Shown: positions 15,798 through 24,586, counted from the first letter of the stretch. The stretch is DNA of 63,376 nucleotides from Oscillospiraceae bacterium (GCA_029257695.1 JARIAU010000036.1:1-63376), one strand, 5' to 3'. The notes: generated by a model from the sequence alone, not told the origin. Numbers and translations: made by a program.

Positions 15798-18700
15798 TTA
15801 TTTGCGGTTAGTATGGCTGTGACGGAAGCGCTTCTGTCTGTGCAGAAGAAGTGCGGCGCACCCGCCGAAGCCAAGCAGACCCAGTGTCATCCAAAGAGCA
15901 ATCGGAGTGGAATCGCCGGTTTGCGGACCGGTGACCGGATGCGTCGGGGTATGAGGAGCCTCCGGCTTGTTCGGGGTCACCGGCTGGGTGGGAGCCTCCG
16001 GTTTATTGGGTGTGCTGGGCGTGGTAGGTGTTTCCGGCTGTTCCGGGTTGGTCGGGGTGGTGGGAAGATCATCATTGGTAATGGTGAAGTTCTGCCCCTC
16101 CTGAGTCACAGTGGCCTGGAAGCCTTGGGGCACATCCACCTCTTCCACAGACCAACGGCTGTCCTTCTCCAGCTGCGCCCAAGTGTGGGTCCAGCCGTTT
16201 TGCTCGGACAATTCGACCGTAGAATGCCGGACGCCGTCCTTGAGCAAGGCAACGGTTACAGCGTTGGTTGCCGTCCCGCCGTCATCCAACTGCCAAACCT
16301 TGTGCACGGTTACGGAAGTGGTTTCGACGGGGATAGTCGTGTTGGCGAAGGTGGGATCCACGACAGGATCACCGTTTTCTGTTTGATAGGTCACTTGAGT
16401 GGTCCACGCATGGGATGCAGCAGACCAATCAACACGCACGGTGGCCGTGTAAACCGTCGAATCATAGGAAATGGTGGTATCCATACCGGGTTCTTCCGAA
16501 ATGGTATAGGTGTAGGTGCCGGCTTGGTGGAAGGACAACGGAGCGAAGGAAATACGGCCGTCGGCATGGTTGCTCTGAATATCCACGGTCCGTCCGTCGG
16601 CATCCTTCAGGACAAAGGTGAACTGATTTTCAGCAGGAGCCTGTCCGTCCAATGTTTTTTGAGCTGCAAGCGGAACTTCGACCGGAGCAATTTTGGTGTT
16701 TTCAAACACTACGGTTGCCGGCGTGCCATCCGACAGAACACCGGACTGTTCAGCGGGCGTGTTCCAGCCCTCGATGGGTGTTTCAGTGATGGTATAGCCG
16801 CATTCAGGCAGACCGTTGATGGTCTGGGAACCGGCGCCGTGAATGGTGATCTCTGCGGAGCCGTTCCGGAAGGTTACACCGTCACGGGTGCCGCTGAAGT
16901 TGGCACCGGCTCCGGTCAGTTTGATCTGGAAGGTAAAGGCTTCCTGCGTGGGGAGGTTGTCTGTAATGGTTTTCTGAATGGTGAGAGAGGTGTCCGCTTT
17001 GCGGTTGACAAAGTAGATGTCATTCTTTCCGGACTTGATCGTACCGGCAGAATTTCCCTTGATCTCCTTGAGAACATAACCGTCCTTTACCAAAGTGCCG
17101 GGAGTGGAGGTGTAATCACCGACGGTGCCCATGAATTCTTCCACCGTATATTTCGTGCCTACAGGGAGATCCATGATCTTCAAAAAGGTCGGATGAGAAG
17201 CGATGTCACCACGGACAGCCACAATGGCTTCACCGGCATCGTTAAAGGAAATCTCATCGCCATCCTGCGTTAGGAAGGTGCCGGCCAGAGGGGAACCATC
17301 GGCCTTTTTCAGTGTGATGCGGAAACCGAATTCATCGGAGCTGTTGCTCAATTTTCCCTCGATGACCTTGAAAATTCGCAGATATCCGGTCGCTGTGGTT
17401 TTGGAGTTGGTAAACACCACGGTCTTTGCTTTGTCCGGGGAAGTGTTCTGTCCATTGCCTGCCACATCGACCAGCTGGTATCCGTGTTCCACTTCGTTTC
17501 CTGCGGTGTCTGTATACTGGTCGTTTTCCTTGCGTTCAGAGACCTGATAGTGAACGCCCTCCGGGAGATCCGTCAAAGTAACGAAGTGATTGCCTTTGAT
17601 GGACAGCTCCAATTCACCGTTGGTGATTGGCAGGGTCGTCAAAGTGCCGTCATCGGCCTTTGCGGTGCAGGAAGGGGTGGCTAGGGGCTGATCGTCCTTG
17701 GTCAGCACCACCTTGAAACGGAATACATCGGTTTCCGAGGCGGCGGAGCCCTCGATGATTTTCTGGATGGTCAGTTCGCCGGTGTTCAGATAGGTGTTTT
17801 CAAACTTTGCGGTCTGGGTCTGGTTAGGGACGATGGAACCATTGGCACCGGAAGCGGTCACGGCATATCCGTCCGGAGTCTGTTCTTCCACCGTATAGCC
17901 GATGCCGGCGGGCAGGCCGCGAATGACAACGGAGCCGTTGGCGGGCACCGGAACCGTGGCCTTGCCATTCTGGAAGGTGGCGCCGGACACCTGCGTGAGA
18001 TCTGCATTGGGATGATCCAGCGTGATGGTGAAGTTGAAGTGATCCGCTGCACCTGCGGCAGGGGCGGCTTTGACGGTTTTTTGGATTTCTAATGCGCCAT
18101 AGACCGGCTTGGGCTTGGCGGCATTCAGGAATGCAGCCTGGGCATTGCCATTGGGCTGAATCGTTCCCTTGACATTGTTGGGTGACTTCAATGTGTAATT
18201 GCTGTCAGCAGCCAATGTGTCTTCTGTTACAGTGTAATTGGTTCCGGCGGGCAGATCGGTGATTGTCACCGGCTTGGCCTGACTGACCTGCACATGGGTA
18301 CTGCCGTTGGTGAAGGTGTGAGCGCCAAAAGTGCCGGACAAGGGAGTGCCGTCGGCGGTGGTCAGAGAAACGGTGAAACCAAACAGCTGATTGGCGTCAG
18401 CACCCTCGCCGGAAACGGTTTTATTGATGGTCAGCTGCCCCAGCTGCGGGAGCTTCACCTTGTTGGTGATGACCAGGTGATTCCCACCTTGAGGCCCATA
18501 GGACACAGAAGCCTGGAGATCTCTGGTTCCGGTTACGGTCACTGTAATCGGGAATTGTGCGGTTTCATATTCCACTGCTGGATCAGTGCCTGCAACCTCC
18601 TGAATCGAGAAGTGATAAACACCGGGCTTGGTGAAAGTAAGGGTTGGAATTCGGATGGTTCCGTCTGCGGCATTAAAAACGGTATCCTTATGGTCGTTTT

Positions 18701-19604
18701 GTCCATCGTTGCCGGTGAAGGTGAAGGAAAATTCCTGATCCTTCAGCGGACGGCCGTTATCCATCGCCTTGCGGACATCCAACTGTACCGAAACAGGATT
18801 GCGCTGAAGGTTCATTTCGGTGTGCTGAGTGACCAGAAGGTTCTGCTTGTGCAGGCGGTACTCGTCAGCCTTCGGAATGTAAAGATCCAATTCCGTTTGA
18901 GTCGGAGAAGAACTGCTTTCTTCATAAGCCATCTTTGCAATATCAGCAGCCAGATATGTGATGGGGTCGCCCATAGAGGACTGATACTGGTCGGAGATAT
19001 GGATGCGATTCCAGTCTCCGCCCCAGAAGGTCTTTAATGCATGGTTGTAGTCCGTGAACAGCCAAACAGCCATTTGGGTGGCCAAATGTACCGCATCTTC
19101 GGCACAGTCATCCGGAATATGATAGAAGTCAATGGCACGATCCACAAAATTTTTGCCATTGCAGACACCGTGGTTGCCGGGATAAGCCAGATGGGTGGCC
19201 CACAGCACGGAGTTGCGCACATAAGTGCTGGAAGTCCACCGACCAACAATGGGATCTTCGGCCAGTTTGGCGAATTCCTCTTCCGTTCCTTTCTCATACT
19301 TTTTGAGATATTTGGTGTGGTTCGGAGCGGAGCGGGTTTCGTTGAAGCAGAATACGATGTAGTTGGTCTGGCCATCGTCCGGCGTCATTGTGTAGTTGGA
19401 CATGGTCATTTTGTTGAACAGCCGTTCGTGGTCGGACGGGTTGTGCTTAGCCATATAATCCAAATACTTATTCGGGGACTGATTGCCAACGGTTTCGATC
19501 TTTTTGTATTCCACATCAATAGCGAATGCGGAATACGGGATCATGCTGATCATCATGGCAACGACGAGCAGCAGGCTGAGTAGTTTGCTTTTTCTGTGTT
19601 TCAT
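15798..19604 (-). CDS. Wall-anchored thioester-domain adhesin with eight Ig-like isopeptide domains
   Basis: A surface fibre protein of 1268 residues. The ATG at 19604 follows AAAGGAGG and opens a signal peptide ending SAFA. A thioester domain comes first: Cys86 in IVFCFNETRSAP and Gln177 in LATQMAVWLF are the two bond-forming boxes, both intact, so it should be able to bind a host amine covalently. Then follow an FctA/Spy0128-type domain (about 262-385), five Cna/pilin-like domains (about 385-965), a second FctA-type domain ('FHQAGTYTYTISEE') and a Cna_B domain ('VTVHKVWQ'). A Pro/Thr stalk with a repeated PNKPEAP unit leads to GPQTGD, a membrane segment and HRQKR. Most domains carry Lys, Glu and Asn at isopeptide positions. 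It has its own terminator and is not in the pilus operon. Confidence 0.9.
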   Translation of the reverse strand: MKHRKSKLLSLLLVVAMMISMIPYSAFAIDVEYKKIETVGNQSPNKYLDYMAKHNPSDHERLFNKMTMSNYTMTPDDGQTNYIVFCFNETRSAPNHTKYLKKYEKGTEEEFAKLAEDPIVGRWTSSTYVRNSVLWATHLAYPGNHGVCNGKNFVDRAIDFYHIPDDCAEDAVHLATQMAVWLFTDYNHALKTFWGGDWNRIHISDQYQSSMGDPITYLAADIAKMAYEESSSSPTQTELDLYIPKADEYRLHKQNLLVTQHTEMNLQRNPVSVQLDVRKAMDNGRPLKDQEFSFTFTGNDGQNDHKDTVFNAADGTIRIPTLTFTKPGVYHFSIQEVAGTDPAVEYETAQFPITVTVTGTRDLQASVSYGPQGGNHLVITNKVKLPQLGQLTINKTVSGEGADANQLFGFTVSLTTADGTPLSGTFGAHTFTNGSTHVQVSQAKPVTITDLPAGTNYTVTEDTLAADSNYTLKSPNNVKGTIQPNGNAQAAFLNAAKPKPVYGALEIQKTVKAAPAAGAADHFNFTITLDHPNADLTQVSGATFQNGKATVPVPANGSVVIRGLPAGIGYTVEEQTPDGYAVTASGANGSIVPNQTQTAKFENTYLNTGELTIQKIIEGSAASETDVFRFKVVLTKDDQPLATPSCTAKADDGTLTTLPITNGELELSIKGNHFVTLTDLPEGVHYQVSERKENDQYTDTAGNEVEHGYQLVDVAGNGQNTSPDKAKTVVFTNSKTTATGYLRIFKVIEGKLSNSSDEFGFRITLKKADGSPLAGTFLTQDGDEISFNDAGEAIVAVRGDIASHPTFLKIMDLPVGTKYTVEEFMGTVGDYTSTPGTLVKDGYVLKEIKGNSAGTIKSGKNDIYFVNRKADTSLTIQKTITDNLPTQEAFTFQIKLTGAGANFSGTRDGVTFRNGSAEITIHGAGSQTINGLPECGYTITETPIEGWNTPAEQSGVLSDGTPATVVFENTKIAPVEVPLAAQKTLDGQAPAENQFTFVLKDADGRTVDIQSNHADGRISFAPLSFHQAGTYTYTISEEPGMDTTISYDSTVYTATVRVDWSAASHAWTTQVTYQTENGDPVVDPTFANTTIPVETTSVTVHKVWQLDDGGTATNAVTVALLKDGVRHSTVELSEQNGWTHTWAQLEKDSRWSVEEVDVPQGFQATVTQEGQNFTITNDDLPTTPTNPEQPETPTTPSTPNKPEAPTQPVTPNKPEAPHTPTHPVTGPQTGDSTPIALWMTLGLLGFGGCAALLLHRQKRFRHSHTNRK

Positions 19605-19622
19605 AATCATCCTCCTTTGGGC

Positions 19623-19729
19623 GCTTGAGTGCATAGCCCACGCTCAAGCTGCTTTATGTGGATGTGTTCAGCGGCTGTGCCGCCAGCCACAACACACATC
19701 CATATAAAAAACGCAGGACATACAGGCAA
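19623..19729 (-). promoter_or_regulatory. Promoter and dyads upstream of the thioester adhesin
   Basis: On the minus strand: TTGCCT (19729-19724), 16-bp spacer, TTATAT (19707-19702). Just downstream is a long dyad (GGATGTGTT...AACACACATCC with inner GCGGC-TGT-GCCGC, 19660-19701) that would overlap the start site. A second hairpin (GCTTGAG...CTCAAGC, 19623-19649) ends just before the ribosome binding site. Promoter strength is modest. Confidence 0.42.
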
Positions 19730-19853
19730 TGGAGGCCTTCTGGCCTTGTGTTCCACGCTTCTTTTGCTGTGAATCCGCAGAGAGAAAAGAACAGAAAAAT
19801 TTCCATAGTCCAGTTCTTTTGTCATGCAGCGGGTGGAGCCTGAACCGATTCTG

Positions 19854-20297
19854 TTACAGCTGCTTGTGGTGGTGCGAAGCCAGCTCCTGCGCCGCAAGGT
19901 CAGCCAGCGTTTTGGCTCCGAAATAGGAGTCGAACAGCGCTTGGAACTCCAGATAGGTTTTACGAACCGGGCATACTTGTTCCCGATTCAGCAGGCAGGA
20001 TGAATCGCTCTCCAAACACGGATTCAGGCAAAGGCTGCCTTCGGTTACGGCGAAGATGTCCAACAGCGTGGTTTTGGTCGGATCAATGGCCAAAGAAAAC
20101 CCGCCCTGAACACCGGGCGTTGAGCGAAGCATTTGATGATCCCGAAGCGGTTTCAAGATTTTCGGAAGATAGTTCCGATTGATCCCGAGGGAGTCACTGA
20201 GGGTGCTGATGGAGGCGGAAGGGATTCCTTTTGCCTCCTGGCAGGTGAGATATAAAAGAATTCGGACGGAATATTCGGTTTGGGCAGAAAACTGCAT
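19854..20297 (-). CDS. Rrf2-family transcriptional regulator
   Basis: A winged-helix repressor or sensor of 147 residues. The ATG at 20297 follows GAGGTG. The helix-turn-helix covers about residues 27-60 (SISTLSDSLGINRNYLPKIL) and the wing has 'GGFSLA'. Four cysteines (90, 94, 101, 109) lie where IscR and NsrR hold an Fe-S cluster, so it may sense iron-sulfur status, oxygen or NO. No isc/suf genes are adjacent; the next gene on the same strand is the thioester adhesin, 250 bp away. A palindrome in its own upstream region suggests autoregulation. Confidence 0.92.
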   Translation of the reverse strand: MQFSAQTEYSVRILLYLTCQEAKGIPSASISTLSDSLGINRNYLPKILKPLRDHQMLRSTPGVQGGFSLAIDPTKTTLLDIFAVTEGSLCLNPCLESDSSCLLNREQVCPVRKTYLEFQALFDSYFGAKTLADLAAQELASHHHKQL

Positions 20298-20327
20298 CGC
20301 ATTCACCTCACTTGTCGCAATCAAACC

Positions 20328-20344
20328 ATACCTTGGTTTGGTAT
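20328..20344. promoter_or_regulatory. Candidate Rrf2 operator
   Basis: The inverted repeat ATACC-N7-GGTAT lies 31 bases before the regulator's start codon. Rrf2 proteins bind short dyads of about this form. Confidence 0.5.
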
Positions 20345-20512
20345 ATATAGACTAGCATGTTTTTAGCCCGGCGACAAGGAGAAAAGTAAGTCTTAAGTGA
20401 AATATAAAAATTGGAAAATAGCAGAAAATGTTCTAAAATGGAACAAAATGGAAAAATTAAAGAAAGATAGAGACGGATGGCGCAGGGATGGTGTTTCTCC
20501 GGATACAAAAAA

Positions 20513-20539
20513 CCGCTGCCGTCGTTCAGACGGCAGCGG
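20513..20539 (-). terminator. Terminator of gltX
   Basis: A perfect 11-bp stem (CCGCTGCCGTC, loop GTTCA) followed on the minus strand by TTTTTTG. Confidence 0.88.
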
Positions 20540-20578
20540 GGGAATGTATAGAGTAGATGGAATTGCGGCCGGATTCGC

Positions 20579-22108
20579 TTAACCCAGTTTTTCCAGACCC
20601 ACACGCAGACGGCGCAGGCACTCATCTTTGCCCAGAATGTGGCAGATCTCAACGGCACCGCCGGGGGTGACGGCCTTGCCGGCAGCGGCAATGCGCACCG
20701 GCCACATGACCTTGGCGTTTTTGCACTCCAGAGATTCTGCAGTGGAAATCAGAGTGTCATGGATGGCATCCACCGTCCAGTCTGCAAGGGCTTCAAACTT
20801 GGGGATGATAACATTCAGCATCTCCCGGCTGCTCTCGGCCGTAGACTTGGACTTCTTGTGGGTGAACATGGCCACATCATACTCGGGCAGAGCATCGAAG
20901 AAATCCACCTTTTCGGGAATCTCGGTCAGAGCCTCGGTCCGCTGCTGAAGCAGAGCGGCGATTTCGGCCACATTGGCCTTGGGATTCTTGACGCTCTGAC
21001 GGATATAGGGCTCCGCCACAGCGGTGAATTCCTCGGGCGTCATGCTGCGGAGGTAGCTGGAGTTAAAATACTTCATCTTGTCCATGCTGAACGCAGAAGG
21101 GCTCTTGGAAATGCCGGCGATGTCAAAAGCGGCAATCAGTTCGGGCATGGTGAAAAATTCCTGCTCGGCCAACTCGCCTTTGGGGCTCCAGCCCAGAAGC
21201 GTAACATAGTTGACGATGGCGGGAGAGATGAAGCCCATTTTCATCAGATCCTCATAAGAGGGATCACCGTGACGCTTGGACATCTTGCGGACGATGCTGC
21301 GCTCCTCGCCGGTGGCTTCGTCCACTTCTTTTGCGTCGATCATGACGCTGGAGCAGTGAACATAGGTGGGGATCTCCCAGCCAAAGGCCTCGTACAACAG
21401 GTTGTACTTGGGAGAGGAGGAGAGATATTCGCTGCCACGCACCACATGGGTGATGCCCATGAGATGGTCGTCAATGACATTGGCGAAGTTATAGGTGGGA
21501 AGACCGTCGGATTTGAGCAGGATCTGGTCTTCCAAATCGGCGTTATCAACCGTGATCTCGCCGTACACAGAGTCCGAGAAGGTGGTTGTGCCTTCGGGAA
21601 TCTTCTGGCGGATCACATAGGGCTCCCCAGCAGCCAGTTTGGCGTCGATTTCCTCCTGAGACAGGTGGAGGCAGTGCCGGTCATACTTCGCGTTGGGGTC
21701 ATCCTCGTGGAGGTGGGACAGACGATCCTCGGTGCAGAAACAGCGATAGGCGTGCCCCTTTTCGATCAACAGCTCGGCGTATTTTTTGTAATAGCTCATG
21801 CGCTCGGTCTGCACATAGGGGGCCACGGGACCGCCCACATCGGGACCTTCGTCGTAATCCAGACCGCAGGAGTCCATCGTGCGCTTGATGACCTCGACGG
21901 CATCCTCCACCTTGCGCTTCTGATCGGTGTCCTCAATGCGGAGAATGAACTTGCCGCCGGCATGGCGGGCAATCAAATAGGTGTAAAGAGCCGTGCGCAG
22001 GTTGCCCACATGCATATAGCCGGTGGGAGAGGGTGCAAACCGGGTGCGAACCTCCCCGTGGGGGATGCGTGCTTCCATTTCTTCAAACCACTGGTAATCC
22101 AGTTCCAT
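20579..22108 (-). CDS. gltX: Glutamyl-tRNA synthetase
   Basis: Charges tRNA-Glu. It has 509 residues from the ATG at 22108, which follows GGAGG; the upstream open frame lacks family features. Class I signatures are present: FAPSPTGYMHVGN (HIGH-type) near residue 20, and KMSKRHG. Both gltX and glnS occur in this window, so charging of tRNA-Gln need not rely on mischarging and amidation. Confidence 0.97.
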   Translation of the reverse strand: MELDYQWFEEMEARIPHGEVRTRFAPSPTGYMHVGNLRTALYTYLIARHAGGKFILRIEDTDQKRKVEDAVEVIKRTMDSCGLDYDEGPDVGGPVAPYVQTERMSYYKKYAELLIEKGHAYRCFCTEDRLSHLHEDDPNAKYDRHCLHLSQEEIDAKLAAGEPYVIRQKIPEGTTTFSDSVYGEITVDNADLEDQILLKSDGLPTYNFANVIDDHLMGITHVVRGSEYLSSSPKYNLLYEAFGWEIPTYVHCSSVMIDAKEVDEATGEERSIVRKMSKRHGDPSYEDLMKMGFISPAIVNYVTLLGWSPKGELAEQEFFTMPELIAAFDIAGISKSPSAFSMDKMKYFNSSYLRSMTPEEFTAVAEPYIRQSVKNPKANVAEIAALLQQRTEALTEIPEKVDFFDALPEYDVAMFTHKKSKSTAESSREMLNVIIPKFEALADWTVDAIHDTLISTAESLECKNAKVMWPVRIAAAGKAVTPGGAVEICHILGKDECLRRLRVGLEKLG

Positions 22109-22150
22109 GGCAATAAACCTCCAGATAAATATATAAATCCAAGCATCAGT

Positions 22151-22179
22151 ATTGTATTGATTTCTGGGCGAAAAGTCAA
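22151..22179 (-). promoter_or_regulatory. Promoter of gltX
   Basis: Minus strand: TTGACT, 17-bp spacer, TACAAT. Confidence 0.75.
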
Positions 22180-22180
22180 G

Positions 22181-22209
22181 TTGACAGACGAAAATGCTTT
22201 TATTATAAT
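22181..22209 (+). promoter_or_regulatory. Consensus promoter of the COG2426 gene
   Basis: TTGACA, 17-bp spacer, TATAAT: a perfect sigma-A match. Its -35 box is one base from the -35 box of the divergent gltX promoter. Confidence 0.85.
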
Positions 22210-22448
22210 AATTGAACATGTGAGGAAAGAAATAGGTTTCTTTCCGGGAACTTGAGTCGAAGGATCGGCGGAACGATGGAAAGAAAATCCGCGATTTGCT
22301 CAGTTCTGATCTGTGTGCAGGCGAAGCGGGCTGTGGATGGAACATCGCAGCCGGACTTCGACTGGTTGGTTTGGCGCAAGGGAAGGAATTTCCTTGCACA
22401 TGGGGAGACCCTGTGTGTGTGTCTATTGACGGAGGTTTTGAGTTTTAC

Positions 22449-22925
22449 ATGTGGAGTACCTATGCAGGCAAACTGCTGATGACCTTGTTGATTTCCATGG
22501 CTCCTGTGCTGGAGCTGCGTGGTGCCATTCCCGTGGCAACTGCACACGGATTGGAACCGTGGGTGGCAATCACCGTTTCCATTGTGGGTAATCTGATCCC
22601 AGTGCCCTTTATTGTCATCTTCATTCGGAAGATTTTCACCTGGATGCAGAAGAAAAGCCCTTGGCTGGGTGCGTTGGTGGCACGGATGGAGAAGCGGGCC
22701 AAGGCCAAGTCTGCAACGGTGGAGCGCTGCGAGTTCTGGGGGCTTCTCATTTTGGTGGCCATTCCTCTGCCGGGGACCGGCGCATGGACCGGTTCTATGG
22801 TGGCGGCTATGATGGATATGCGCCTGAAACGGGCCTTTCCGCCCATTGCGCTGGGCGTCACCGCAGCCGGATTGATCGTAGCCATTGTCACCTACGGTGC
22901 ATTCGGTTTGCTGAATAATTTTTAA
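22449..22925 (+). CDS. Small membrane protein of the COG2426 'small multidrug export' family
   Basis: An integral membrane protein of 158 residues with about four to five hydrophobic segments. 'MAPVLELRGAIP' near the N-terminus and 'ILVAIPLPGTGAWTGSMVA' in the C-terminal half match the Sm_multidrug_ex family, whose proposed export role is not well proven. The ATG at 22449 has GGAGG about 13 bases upstream, a slightly long spacing. It is transcribed alone from a strong promoter with a long leader. Confidence 0.85.
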   Translation: MWSTYAGKLLMTLLISMAPVLELRGAIPVATAHGLEPWVAITVSIVGNLIPVPFIVIFIRKIFTWMQKKSPWLGALVARMEKRAKAKSATVERCEFWGLLILVAIPLPGTGAWTGSMVAAMMDMRLKRAFPPIALGVTAAGLIVAIVTYGAFGLLNNF

Positions 22926-22932
22926 TTTCTGA

Positions 22933-22970
22933 AACAACCTGTGTTTGCCTTTTGGGCGGCACAGGTTGTT
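22933..22970 (+). terminator. Terminator after the COG2426 gene
   Basis: A perfect 11-bp stem (AACAACCTGTG, 16-nt loop) followed by TTTT. Confidence 0.85.
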
Positions 22971-23093
22971 TTTTGTGCGAGAAGAAAGAATAAAAAGAAA
23001 ATACGCTTAGTATTCACAACAAATTGGCGTGAAAGAGCGGTATTACAGCGGAATGTAAGGATTTTGATGAAAGTATCTGTCATATGAATAGGA

Positions 23094-23122
23094 TTGCAAT
23101 GAATATTTCTCTATGATAAAAT
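23094..23122 (+). promoter_or_regulatory. Promoter of pyk
   Basis: TTGCAA, 17-bp spacer, TAAAAT, 43 bases before the start codon. Confidence 0.65.
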
Positions 23123-23165
23123 ACAGATAGGAAAATGAAACAATAAGGGAAATAGGAGTGACAGA

Positions 23166-24578
23166 ATGAGAAAAACGAAAATTATTTGTACCATCGGCCC
23201 TGCCAGTGCCTCGGAGGAAGTGCTGACCAAAATGTGTCAGGCCGGTATGAATGTGGCCCGTCTGAATTTCTCTCACGGCACCCATGCGGAGCAAGAGGAA
23301 AAGGTTCGAGTCATCAAACAGGTGCGGGAGAAGCTGGGGCTGCCCATTGCCATTATGCTGGATACCAAGGGGCCGGAGTATCGCATCCGCACCTTCCGCA
23401 ACGGAGCGGTCACGATTGCCGACGGCGCACCCTTTACCTTCACGACCCGTGAGGTGGAGGGCGATGAGCAGATCGTTTCGGTCAGCTATGCCGGCCTTGC
23501 ACGGGAACTGCACCCCGGAGACCGGGTGTTGGTCAACAATGGACTGCTGATTTTTGAGGTTGTGGAAACGACGGACACCGATGTGATCTGCACCACCATT
23601 GCCGGAGGCGAAATGTCTGACCGAAAGAGCATGAGTTTTCCGAACAAGGTGCTCAAGCAGGACTACCTAAGCGAACAGGACAAGCAGGATATGCGTTTCG
23701 GCATTGAGCACGGTGTCGATTTCTTCGCTTGCTCTTTTGTGTCCAGCCGGCAGGATCTGCTGGATGTCAAGGCGTTTTTGGAGGCCAATGGCGGCGAGGA
23801 TATTGAGCTGATCGCCAAGATCGAAAATCAGTCCGGCATTGATCACATTGAGGAAATTTGTCAGGAATGCAGCGGCATCATGATCGGCCGTGGCGATATG
23901 GGCGTGGAGATCCCCTTTGAGGACCTGCCGGCGGTGCAGAAACAGCTGATCACCAAGTGCCGCTTAATGGGAAAGCGAGTCATTACGGCCACGGAAATGC
24001 TGGAATCCATGATCAACAATCCCCGCCCCACCCGTGCGGAGATTTCTGATGTGGCCAATGCGGTCTATGACGGCACCAGTGCCATCATGCTCTCCGGTGA
24101 AACGGCGGCGGGCAAGTATCCGGTGCTGACGGTGGAAACCATGAGCCGTATTGCGGAAAAGACGGAGGAAAGCATTTCCTACCATAACCGGTTCCGCAAC
24201 AACACCTTCCGGATCAAAAATACCACGGATGCCATCTCCCATGCCACCTGCGGTATGGCCATTGACATCGGTGCCTCGGCCATTGCGGTCTGCTCCTTGT
24301 CCGGCATGACGGCACGTATGGTGTCTCGTTTCCGCCCTCCGGTGGACATTGTCGGTCTGACCACGACAGAGCGCAGCTGGCGTAAGCTGGCCCTTTCATG
24401 GGGCGTGGTGCCGGTTTTAAGTGAGGTGTATGACTCTGCGGATGTCATGTTCTATGCGGCCAAAAAGGTGACCTGCCAAAGTCTGAACCTGAAAACAGGG
24501 GACAAGATCGTCATTACCGGGGGTCAGTCCTATGGACAAAAGAGCAGCACAAACCTCATTAAAATTGATACGATATGA
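23166..24578 (+). CDS. pyk: Pyruvate kinase
   Basis: Converts phosphoenolpyruvate and ADP to pyruvate and ATP, the last step of glycolysis. It has 470 residues, the usual length without the extra C-terminal PEP-utiliser domain seen in Bacillus. Seen: 'TKIICTIGPAS' at the start, 'MLDTKGPE', 'LIAKIENQSGI' (catalytic Lys and Glu), and 'GRGDMGVEIP'. A single gene with its own promoter and terminator. Confidence 0.97.
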   Translation: MRKTKIICTIGPASASEEVLTKMCQAGMNVARLNFSHGTHAEQEEKVRVIKQVREKLGLPIAIMLDTKGPEYRIRTFRNGAVTIADGAPFTFTTREVEGDEQIVSVSYAGLARELHPGDRVLVNNGLLIFEVVETTDTDVICTTIAGGEMSDRKSMSFPNKVLKQDYLSEQDKQDMRFGIEHGVDFFACSFVSSRQDLLDVKAFLEANGGEDIELIAKIENQSGIDHIEEICQECSGIMIGRGDMGVEIPFEDLPAVQKQLITKCRLMGKRVITATEMLESMINNPRPTRAEISDVANAVYDGTSAIMLSGETAAGKYPVLTVETMSRIAEKTEESISYHNRFRNNTFRIKNTTDAISHATCGMAIDIGASAIAVCSLSGMTARMVSRFRPPVDIVGLTTTERSWRKLALSWGVVPVLSEVYDSADVMFYAAKKVTCQSLNLKTGDKIVITGGQSYGQKSSTNLIKIDTI

Positions 24579-24586
24579 GTCAAGGA

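Larger units (their letters stand above)
22109..22448. other. Divergent intergenic region between gltX and the COG2426 gene
   Basis: It holds two back-to-back promoters (22151-22209) and then about 230 bases of leader before the plus-strand gene. Two small hairpins are visible (GAAAGAAA/TTTCTTTC at about 22226-22245, GCAAGGGAAGGAATTTCCTTGC at about 22377-22398). No gene and no recognised riboswitch class is seen. Confidence 0.5.

Noticed and set aside
15930..16073. The Pro/Thr repeat tract of the adhesin as a DNA repeat or phase-variable tract
   Set aside because: The repeats are imperfect at the DNA level and codon-based; they form a wall-spanning stalk and show no simple slippage tract.
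15798..19604. The large adhesin as part of the pilus operon
   Set aside because: It is 8 kb away with its own promoter region and terminator, and its GPQTG end differs from the TPITG/VPPTG ends of the pilus shaft proteins.
22252..22479. A 75-codon frame (MERKSAICSV...) in the leader of the COG2426 gene
   Set aside because: The ribosome binding site is weak, the composition is unlike a protein, and it overlaps the start of the real gene.
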